Of a stretch of 64,000 nucleotides of DNA, positions 57,839 through 64,000 are shown piece by piece. The position numbers were made by a program, and so were the translations under genes. Numbering within the stretch: the stretch's first letter is position 1; each line of letters begins with the position of its first letter. Below the pieces are notes generated by a model. That model was given only the letters and a program-made list of their open reading frames with translations, did no database searches and was not told the origin of the DNA. The DNA is from Brevibacillus_H sp049846925. Its GTDB lineage: Bacteria; Bacillota; Bacilli; Brevibacillales; Brevibacillaceae. The stretch is from assembly GCF_049846925.1 (NCBI RefSeq), contig NZ_JBNCMT010000017.1:1-64000 (forward strand), read 5' to 3'.

Positions 57839-58896
57839 TGGCATCCATCGAATTATTAGATGAATTGGATAGAGAAATACTAGATATCGTACAAAAAGAA
57901 ATTCCGCTCGTTGCAGAGCCGTACAAAGCCATTGCTGAATCAATCGGAACAACTGAGGATGTAGTATTGGAGCGTCTTCGTACGATGAAAGGCGATTCCA
58001 TTCGCCAGATGTCAGCGATTTTTGATACGAAGGCACTTGGTTATAAATCCAGCCTTGTCGCAGCACGGATCGCACCTGAGCATTTGGATCGTGTGGCTGT
58101 TGAAGTATTCAACCAGCATCCAGGTGTGACTCATAACTACAAGCGTAACCATGATTTTAATCTCTGGTTTACGATTGCCGTTCCTCCAAACAGCCGTTTC
58201 GGTTTGGAAAAATCCGTTGAGATTCTCGGTGAAATGGCTGGAGTTGAATCGATCCGCATTCTGCCTACATTGAAGCTGTTCAAAATTGGCGTACAGCTTG
58301 ACGTGAAAAATGAAAGCGAGCACAATGCTAAGGCTGCACCAAACTACACAGAAGAGATGCGCAATGCCGCCATGGGTCGTGAGTTAAGCGATCAGGACAT
58401 TCAATGCATCCTTGAACTGCAAAAAGACTTGCAAGTTGTGTCTCGTCCGTACGATGAGCTTGCTAAAAATATTAACATGAGTACAGAAGAGTTCCTTGCT
58501 CATGCACAAAACTTTGTAAATAATGGTCAAATGCGCCGATTCTCAGCAGTATTGAACCACCGCAAAGCGGGATTCCGTGCCAACGGTATGGGTGTATGGG
58601 CTGTTCCAGAAGATCAAGCAAATGAAATCGGACACAAAATGGGTGCATTCCGTGCAGTGAGTCACTGCTATTTGCGCCCTGTGTATCCTGATTGGAAATA
58701 CAATATCTTCACAATGGTACACGGCCGTGATATGGAAGAATGTGAATCCATCCTACAAGCGATCGAGGATGAAACTGGCATTACAGATCGCATTGTTCTA
58801 TATTCAACTAAAGAGTACAAGAAAACACGTGTATCTTACTTCACACCGGAAATCTACGAGTGGGAAGCGGAAACTGCAAAGCGTTTAGGGCTGTAA
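57838..58896 (+). CDS. ahbAB: Siroheme decarboxylase, AhbA-AhbB fusion
   Basis: A 352-residue protein made of two Lrp/AsnC-like halves and commonly misread as a transcription regulator. The N-terminal half (about 1-165) has a winged-helix part and the AhbA-type segment HPGVTHNYKRNHDFNLWFT; the C-terminal half (about 185-345) has the AhbB-type RRFSAVLNHRKAGFRANGMG, then VSHCYLRPVYPDWKYNIFTM. AhbA/B and NirDLGH remove the C12 and C18 acetate carboxyls of siroheme to give 12,18-didecarboxysiroheme, precursor of heme d1 or of heme in the siroheme route. Start ATG 57838 is coupled to hemB. A gap with a palindrome and terminator separates it from hemL. Confidence 0.88.
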   Translation: MASIELLDELDREILDIVQKEIPLVAEPYKAIAESIGTTEDVVLERLRTMKGDSIRQMSAIFDTKALGYKSSLVAARIAPEHLDRVAVEVFNQHPGVTHNYKRNHDFNLWFTIAVPPNSRFGLEKSVEILGEMAGVESIRILPTLKLFKIGVQLDVKNESEHNAKAAPNYTEEMRNAAMGRELSDQDIQCILELQKDLQVVSRPYDELAKNINMSTEEFLAHAQNFVNNGQMRRFSAVLNHRKAGFRANGMGVWAVPEDQANEIGHKMGAFRAVSHCYLRPVYPDWKYNIFTMVHGRDMEECESILQAIEDETGITDRIVLYSTKEYKKTRVSYFTPEIYEWEAETAKRLGL

Positions 58897-58922
58897 ATCA
58901 CGTAACTGGCATGTACTTCGGT

Positions 58923-58942
58923 GAAAACGTCGAGACGTTTTC
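58923..58942 (+). repeat. Hairpin element, copy 2 (before hemL)
   Basis: GAAAACGTCGAGACGTTTTC, arms of nine bases around GA. Reverse complement of the element at 40098-40118 apart from one base. Confidence 0.55.
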
Positions 58943-58959
58943 CAACGAAAAAATATCTG

Positions 58960-58998
58960 AAAAGCGCTTGTTTGTCACGGATCAAACAGGCGCTTTTT
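58960..58998 (+). terminator. Terminator between ahbAB and hemL
   Basis: AAAGCGC + TGTTTG (58961-58974) pair with CAAACA + GCGCTTT (58983-58996), with one bulged base on each side, followed by a T-run. hemL would thus need read-through or its own promoter; the 40 bases to its start hold no evident one. Confidence 0.75.
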
Positions 58999-59047
58999 GG
59001 GCTGAAAGAGTCGATCCTTAACACTTTACATATGAGGTGATTCTATC

Positions 59048-60337
59048 GTGAGTCGAAATTATGATACATCTGCGAAGTATTTCGAAGAGGCGAAACAGTA
59101 TATTCCTGGTGGTGTGAACAGCCCTGTGCGTGCATTTAAAAGCGTAGGCGGCAATCCGCTGTTCATCCAAAAAGGAGAAGGCTCCAAAATTGTAGACGTC
59201 GACGGAAATACATACATTGATTACATCGGATCTTGGGGTCCGCTTATTTTGGGTCATGCCCATCCACAAATTCTCACTGCTATCACGGAAACGGCCGCTT
59301 TGGGAACGAGCTTTGGGGCACCTACGTATCGTGAGACAGAAATGGCAAAAATGGTAATTGACATCGTTCCATCCGTTGAAGTTGTACGTATGGTCAACTC
59401 TGGTACGGAAGCAACAATGAGTGCGCTTCGTCTTGCTCGTGGCTATACTCGCCGCAACAAAATCATGAAATTCGAAGGCTGTTATCACGGACATGCTGAC
59501 AGTTTGCTGATTAAGGCAGGCTCAGGCGTAGCTACGCTCAGTTTGCCTGACAGCCCTGGCGTGCCTGAGTCTACGGCGGTGAATACCATTACCGTACCTT
59601 ATAACGATTTGGAAAGTGTGCGTCTTGCTTTTGAGAAATACGGAGATGATTTAGCTGCAGTCATTGTTGAGCCGATTGCAGGAAACATGGGTGTCGTGCC
59701 TCCACAACCGGGCTTCCTTGAAGGCTTGCGTGAGATCACAGAAGCAAATGGAACACTGCTGATCTTTGATGAAGTAATGACTGGATTCCGCGTTGCTCGT
59801 GGCGGCGCACAAGAACTTTATGGCATCACGCCGGATTTGACAACCATGGGAAAAGTAATCGGTGGTGGTCTGCCTGTTGGGGCATACGGAGGAAAACGGG
59901 AGATCATGCAACAGATTGCACCTGCAGGACCAATTTATCAGGCAGGAACGCTCTCTGGCAATCCACTCGCAATGGCAGCGGGAATGACCATGTTGCAAGA
60001 GTTGGGTAAACCAGATGTATATGAACAGTTGGAAGCACGCTCTAGCCGTCTTGCAGAGGGGCTCAAAGCAAATGCAGAGAAACTGGGTATTCCACACACG
60101 CTGAATCGAGTAGGCTCGATGGTTTGCCTCTTCTTCACTGAAACACCTGTGGTGAACTACGAAACAGCCAGAACGTCTGATCTCGGACGATTCTCTCAAT
60201 ATTTCCAAAACCTGCTGGATGAAGGTGTCATGATTCCACCATCTCAATTCGAAGGAATGTTCGTCTCGACTGCTCATACGGATGAGGATATCGAGCGTAC
60301 CATTGAAGCCAGCTACAACGCAATGAAAAAACTGTAA
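59048..60337 (+). CDS. hemL: Glutamate-1-semialdehyde 2,1-aminomutase
   Basis: A 429-residue PLP/PMP enzyme converting glutamate-1-semialdehyde to aminolevulinate. Signatures are YIPGGVNSPVRAFKSVGG, NSGTEATMSALRLARGYT, KFEGCYHGHADSLL and the PLP lysine in TTMGKVIGGGLPVGAYGG. The GTG start has GAGGTGAT upstream. A terminator follows. Confidence 0.97.
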   Translation: MSRNYDTSAKYFEEAKQYIPGGVNSPVRAFKSVGGNPLFIQKGEGSKIVDVDGNTYIDYIGSWGPLILGHAHPQILTAITETAALGTSFGAPTYRETEMAKMVIDIVPSVEVVRMVNSGTEATMSALRLARGYTRRNKIMKFEGCYHGHADSLLIKAGSGVATLSLPDSPGVPESTAVNTITVPYNDLESVRLAFEKYGDDLAAVIVEPIAGNMGVVPPQPGFLEGLREITEANGTLLIFDEVMTGFRVARGGAQELYGITPDLTTMGKVIGGGLPVGAYGGKREIMQQIAPAGPIYQAGTLSGNPLAMAAGMTMLQELGKPDVYEQLEARSSRLAEGLKANAEKLGIPHTLNRVGSMVCLFFTETPVVNYETARTSDLGRFSQYFQNLLDEGVMIPPSQFEGMFVSTAHTDEDIERTIEASYNAMKKL

Positions 60338-60347
60338 GATTAGGTGC

Positions 60348-60395
60348 AAAGAGCCATCATCAAGTCGCTAACCGACTAGATATGGCTCTTTTTTT
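60348..60395. terminator. Bidirectional terminator after hemL
   Basis: Perfect 10-bp stem AAAGAGCCAT (60348-60357) / ATGGCTCTTT (60382-60391), then a T-run; serves hemL and probably the convergent MFS gene. Confidence 0.8.
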
Positions 60396-60419
60396 AACCG
60401 ATCAACACTTTTAAAAACG

Positions 60420-61649
60420 TTATCCTGCTGCGACTACTTCCTCGGCTTTTTTTACCCGTTCTTTTTCAAGTCCGCTCAAGAGTTTATATTGAATGAACCC
60501 AGTGAAGAACAACAGTACACCAATGATCGAGAACATGATATCACCACCGAAGCTGGTCATTAAGAGACCACCTAGTAACGGGCCAACTGATTTGGAAATT
60601 TGCCAGCTCATGCCAAAGATTGAGAAGTACCTGCCGCGCATTTCTGCTGGAGCCATCAGGGATACCGCCTTTTGGATATGCGGTCCATTCAACATCTCGC
60701 CAATGGTAAAGATAACTTCGTTGATGATAAGCAGCCACAATATGGGCAACCAGCCATATCCAAACGAAACAATGGCAAACAGCAAATAAGAAATCAGAAT
60801 CACGTTGTACGGCTTGTAGTTTTCTGTGCGCTTGGCAATCCAAAGCTGACCGAGTATAACGACAGCTCCATTGATGGTCATCAGAGTAACCAGTACCGAT
60901 TGATAATCAGTAAAGAATGATTTCAAATGCAAGGGAAGTGTGGCTTCAGTCTGTGCGTACAATAGACTGACAGGAATCGCAGCCAGAGTAATCCATAAGA
61001 TCTGTTTGTGTTCACCGATGCGAAACACGGGTGCGTCTGCCGTTGACATGCTCTGTGAGGCATCACGGGCAGGCATTGTTTCAGGAACCTTCCACCAGAC
61101 AATCGCGGCATAGATCAGGAACGCAACGCCTGAGATGGCAAATACGAACGATGGATCCTTGGTGAAAACAAGGAATCCAAGAAGCGGGCCAATCGCTGCA
61201 CCCACATTTAGTGCTGTGTGCAAAAGAGCAAAGATTTCGGCTCGTTGATTCTCAGGGATAATATCGGCAATCTGTGCGTTTGCAGCCGGAAAGAAGAGAG
61301 CCATCCCCAGACCGTTAATAATCGCCAAGATACCGAATGCCCATACATTTTCGGCGTAGACAAAGCCAAACATGGAGCAGGCGTTAATCAGTAAAGCAAT
61401 CAGCATCAGCGGCTTACGACCGTAACGATCTGTTAATCCGCCGCCCCACAGGCTGATGAGAATACCCATGAGTGGCTGGAGTCCAACGATCACCATCGGC
61501 AACAGGATAGAGCCGCCCAGTTTGTCGTACAGGTACAAGACGAGAAAGGGACGCAACATGAACCCTGTGGTGGTGGTAAGGGCGGTCCCAAAAACCCTTA
61601 CCCATATCGCTGTATCATAGCGGAGCAGCAAATCTTTCAACCTGTTCAC
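60420..61649 (-). CDS. Major facilitator superfamily transporter
   Basis: A 409-residue protein with about twelve spans. The MFS loop signature is present between spans 2 and 3: WGGGLTDRYGRKPLM. An LALLHTALNVGAAIGPLLGF-like segment resembles the motif C region of drug exporters, and a second half begins after a charged central loop. It is probably a drug or metabolite exporter. The GTG start has AAGGAGGG on the minus strand. Confidence 0.88.
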   Translation of the reverse strand: MNRLKDLLLRYDTAIWVRVFGTALTTTTGFMLRPFLVLYLYDKLGGSILLPMVIVGLQPLMGILISLWGGGLTDRYGRKPLMLIALLINACSMFGFVYAENVWAFGILAIINGLGMALFFPAANAQIADIIPENQRAEIFALLHTALNVGAAIGPLLGFLVFTKDPSFVFAISGVAFLIYAAIVWWKVPETMPARDASQSMSTADAPVFRIGEHKQILWITLAAIPVSLLYAQTEATLPLHLKSFFTDYQSVLVTLMTINGAVVILGQLWIAKRTENYKPYNVILISYLLFAIVSFGYGWLPILWLLIINEVIFTIGEMLNGPHIQKAVSLMAPAEMRGRYFSIFGMSWQISKSVGPLLGGLLMTSFGGDIMFSIIGVLLFFTGFIQYKLLSGLEKERVKKAEEVVAAG

Positions 61650-61806
61650 TTGTTTCCCTCCTTGAATGATGTCTCTTTATCCCATCCCAATCACAGCTCT
61701 CTTTTGAGATATAGGTTTCTAGGATATTAACAGAAAGTTAGGAATTGTCAATAGCTTACCGACAAAAAAGATTTGTACGAGACAGTTGCAAGTCCCGAAG
61801 CAACAC

Positions 61807-61836
61807 TTGGACGTATTGATGAAAATTTTGTATAAT
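61807..61836 (+). promoter_or_regulatory. Sigma-A promoter of the NUDIX gene
   Basis: TTGGAC (61807-61812), 18-base spacer, TATAAT (61831-61836). Confidence 0.6.
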
Positions 61837-61891
61837 TTCCTAGTGAGACGAATATACGTTCGTAAATATAGTATAGTTGGGTGGGAAAAAA

Positions 61892-62344
61892 ATGCAAGAG
61901 CGTTTTAAACTGGCAACTGCCGTTCATCTTTTTTTCATCAAGGACTCTCAGATTTTGTTGTTGCGCAGATGGAATACAGGTTATGAGGACGGTAATTACA
62001 GTGTTGTTGCGGGGCACCTGGATGGCAATGAAGAAGTGAGGGAAGCCGCAGTCAGGGAAGCGAAGGAAGAAGCAGGAGTACAACTTGAAATAGCAGATGT
62101 GGAAGTCGTTGGGGTAATGCATCGGAAATCTGCAGACGAGCGTATTGATTTCTTTATCACAGTGAGCAAATGGGATGGCGAAATAAGCAATATGGAGCCG
62201 GATAAATGCGACGATTTGTCATGGCATTCACTAGACTCTCTCCCCCACAATATCATCCCATATGTAAAACGGGCGATCGAGAACTATAGAAAAGGGATCA
62301 CGTTCGATAGTTTTGGTTGGGAAACCACAGAAATCAAGGTCTAA
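61892..62344 (+). CDS. NUDIX hydrolase
   Basis: A 150-residue protein with a NUDIX box from residue 39: GHLDGNEEVREAAVREAKEE, continuing AGV, with the G-x5-E-x7-REAxEE pattern complete. It begins RFKLATAVHLFFIKDSQ, like the MutT/8-oxo-dGTPase group. It hydrolyses a nucleoside diphosphate linked to another group; the substrate is unknown. ATG 61892 is chosen after GTGGG; TTG 61877 is less likely. Confidence 0.85.
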   Translation: MQERFKLATAVHLFFIKDSQILLLRRWNTGYEDGNYSVVAGHLDGNEEVREAAVREAKEEAGVQLEIADVEVVGVMHRKSADERIDFFITVSKWDGEISNMEPDKCDDLSWHSLDSLPHNIIPYVKRAIENYRKGITFDSFGWETTEIKV

Positions 62345-62367
62345 ACCCATGCCGATGTCCATATAGA
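62339..62367 (+). promoter_or_regulatory. Candidate sigma-E promoter of spoVID
   Basis: GTCTAAA (62339-62345), 14-base spacer, CATATAGA (62360-62367), six of eight against CATACANT. B. subtilis spoVID is sigma-E dependent. Confidence 0.4.
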
Positions 62368-62406
62368 TATAGGGAAATGTTCTTGCACTTGAAAGGAGGA
62401 GCACAT

Positions 62407-64000
62407 GTGTCATTACAGGACGGCTTACTTTCATTTCAGATTAAGGAGACCATTTTCCTATCATCGGATAAAGCAGATATCGGGCAAATAAAAGAATTGG
62501 AGTTAATTCCTGATGTGGAAATTATCGAAAATACTCATGAAATTTCCATTACTGGATGCTTGCAACTGTACGGTCGGTATGAAGGGGGAAAGAATCTGGG
62601 AGAAGATGAATCAGGGGGCACAGATTCATTGCTGGAGGCGATGAAATTTACGCCGTTTCAGCTTCAGGGAGAAGAATCAAAACAGTATTTGCTCGATCAT
62701 GACGTGGAACTGACCCATCGTATTCCGTTGAATGTCTCCATTCCTTTGTCACGAATAGAAGAGCTTGGTGAGATTTATGCCATTGTCGATAGTTTTGACT
62801 ATGAAGTGAAAACCCCACATCAGTTGCAAATACAGGCAGACCTCAAGATTTCAGGTATTTTTCTAAAAGGACTTGGGCAGGAGCAGGTTCAGGAAGAAAG
62901 TGCAATATCACCTCCGGAGGAACAAGAAAAGTGGGAATTTGTTCATGTTGTCGATACGCAGGATGGACACGAAGGTACACCATCAAGCATAGAAGAGATC
63001 GAGCGAAAATTGGCAGAGCTGGAACGAGAAGTAGCAGCACGAGAGCAAAAATACAATCAGCCCTATACAACGACTGAACAGTATCTGTTTACGCCGTACG
63101 TGGCAGCAGAAGCACCATCTTTTCCATACTTTCCACCATATCAGCCGGAACCAGCCAATGCGCAACAGGAAGAAGAGCCGGTGATCGAAGAATATCCAGA
63201 GGTAGAACAGGCAGTAGCGAATACAGAGCATACGACAGAGATACAGACCGATTATCAGTCCAATTATCAGTCCAATTATCAAACTAACTACCAAACCGAA
63301 AATGAAGCCGTATATCAACCAGAATATCAAGCAGAATATCAGCCAGAGTACCAAGCTGAAAATGAAGCCGTATATCAACCAGAATATCAAACCGAATATC
63401 AGCCAGAGTACCAAGCTGAAAATGAAGCCGTATATCAACCAGAATATCAAGTGGAATATCAGCCAGATTATCAAACCGAAAATGAAGCCGTATATCAACC
63501 AGAATATCAAGCAGAATATCAGCCAGAATATCAAGCGGAATATCAGCCAGATTATCAAATCGAAAATGAAGCCGTATATCAGCCAGAATACCAGGCAGAA
63601 TATCAACCTGAATATCAGCATGTAAATCAATCGGAAGATCAGATTGAATTCGAGGCGCAGACTACGGAAACCTATGATGATACACAGGAGCAAGAAGAAG
63701 TTTACGTAAATGCAGCACATACGGTTGAGGTCGAGGCTGAGGCTGAGGAAGCTCATGAGGATGAAGAGGCGGTTTTGGAAGCAGAGACAGTTGCATCAGA
63801 AGAAGATGAAGTAGAAGTTGAAGTCGCAAGAAGCATTCCAGAGCAAAAAGAAATGAAAGTTGCTATCAGTTCAAAACCTACCAAGGAAATCGAAGCTGCA
63901 CAAAGCATCACATCATTATTTTCAAATGCACGTCGTTCCAAAGCAGAACAAGCCTCAGAAGTAAAAACTCCGGATGCCTCCAGTGCTTCTGGAAAGATAG
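62407..64000 (+). CDS. spoVID: Spore coat assembly protein SpoVID, 3' end outside window
   Basis: An open frame from GTG 62407 (seven bases after GAAAGGAGGA) to the window end; an ATG at 62405 is in another frame. The N-terminus SLQDGLLSFQIKETIFLSS, then DKADIGQIKELELIPDVEI and HEISITGCLQLYGRY are typical of the SpoVID N-terminal domain, which binds SpoIVA and the spore surface during coat encasement. From about residue 298 to 406 lies a tandem repeat of Tyr-Gln-x-Glu units, followed by Glu/Ala-rich acidic sequence. A C-terminal LysM domain is expected beyond the window. Position downstream of hemL matches B. subtilis. Confidence 0.9.
   Translation, partial: MSLQDGLLSFQIKETIFLSSDKADIGQIKELELIPDVEIIENTHEISITGCLQLYGRYEGGKNLGEDESGGTDSLLEAMKFTPFQLQGEESKQYLLDHDVELTHRIPLNVSIPLSRIEELGEIYAIVDSFDYEVKTPHQLQIQADLKISGIFLKGLGQEQVQEESAISPPEEQEKWEFVHVVDTQDGHEGTPSSIEEIERKLAELEREVAAREQKYNQPYTTTEQYLFTPYVAAEAPSFPYFPPYQPEPANAQQEEEPVIEEYPEVEQAVANTEHTTEIQTDYQSNYQSNYQTNYQTENEAVYQPEYQAEYQPEYQAENEAVYQPEYQTEYQPEYQAENEAVYQPEYQVEYQPDYQTENEAVYQPEYQAEYQPEYQAEYQPDYQIENEAVYQPEYQAEYQPEYQHVNQSEDQIEFEAQTTETYDDTQEQEEVYVNAAHTVEVEAEAEEAHEDEEAVLEAETVASEEDEVEVEVARSIPEQKEMKVAISSKPTKEIEAAQSITSLFSNARRSKAEQASEVKTPDASSASGKI
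63298..63625 (+). repeat. 60-bp tandem repeat in spoVID
   Basis: Units begin GAAAATGAAGCCGTATATCA at 63298, 63358, 63418, 63478 and 63562; the first three are 60 bp, the fourth 84 bp. Each is built of 12-bp steps coding Tyr-Gln-(Pro/Ala/Thr/Val)-Glu. Upstream, 63250-63297 has shorter related Tyr-Gln-(Ser/Thr)-Asn units. Confidence 0.9.

Noticed and set aside
57838..58896. Lrp/AsnC transcription regulator
   Set aside because: The protein has two Lrp-like halves with AhbA and AhbB hallmark segments and sits in a tetrapyrrole operon, which fits siroheme decarboxylase.
63298..63756. Long minus-strand open frame opposite spoVID repeats
   Set aside because: It is the mirror of the Tyr-Gln-x-Glu repeats and gives an artificial Ile/Phe/Leu/Trp-rich sequence; no ribosome site or start context.

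Overview
The window looks like chromosome from an aerobic, endospore-forming Firmicute, most likely Brevibacillus or a close Paenibacillaceae relative. This is inferred from gene content and order, without a database search. Support comes from strong Shine-Dalgarno sequences with many TTG/GTG starts, the sporulation genes gerE, gerM, lonB and spoVID, and gene order close to Bacillus subtilis (racE-gerM-rph-rdgB-yfcE, tig-clpX-lonB-lonA-ysxC-hemA-hemX-hemC-hemD-hemB-hemL, then spoVID).

Layout. (1) 1-10.9 kb is a Ter stress cluster. A CitE-like aldolase (cut by the window edge), two phosphoribosyltransferase-type proteins, a HAD phosphatase and an ATP-grasp ligase form the metabolite-synthesis part. 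Three TerD proteins, two TerD-TerA fusions, a TerC membrane protein and small membrane proteins form the rest. (2) 11-14.6 kb is sdhCAB behind a sigma-A promoter with a perfect dyad in its spacer. (3) 14.6-24.4 kb holds a 1279-residue secreted subtilase, a CheX-like protein, an orphan pair of Opp-type permeases, gerE, a lipoprotein and a copper-amine-oxidase-N-domain surface protein. (4) 24.4-28.8 kb, minus strand, holds an SDR dehydrogenase, a 56-residue hydrophobic peptide, a class V aminotransferase and a lipoprotein resembling cytochrome cd1 nitrite reductase. (5) 29-34 kb is an AT-rich island with an RHS tail fragment and a series of small immunity-type genes, several broken. (6) 34-36.6 kb holds SOD, a monooxygenase-fold protein and glutamate racemase. 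(7) 36.7-50.2 kb is a conserved block for spore germination, RNA and nucleotide quality control, and proteolysis (gerM, rph, rdgB, yfcE, tig, clpP, clpX, lonB, lonA, ysxC), followed by an intracellular GH84-type enzyme. (8) 51.2-60.4 kb is the tetrapyrrole operon. (9) 60.4-64 kb holds an MFS exporter, a NUDIX hydrolase and the start of spoVID.

The most interesting link joins regions 4 and 8. The hem operon contains, besides the normal uroporphyrinogen III genes, a precorrin-2 dehydrogenase, a CobA-HemD fusion and a two-domain Lrp-like protein that matches siroheme decarboxylase (AhbA+AhbB fused). Together these would make 12,18-didecarboxysiroheme, the precursor of heme d1. About 30 kb away is a cytochrome cd1-like lipoprotein whose three heme-d1 histidines have the same spacing as in Pseudomonas NirS. 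A perfect 16-bp Fnr/Crp-type palindrome lies exactly 41.5 bp upstream of a predicted start of an extended -10 promoter in front of hemA. The inferred picture is an oxygen-regulated heme d1 / cytochrome cd1 system in a Gram-positive spore former. The later d1 genes (NirJ, NirF, NirE types) are not in this window.
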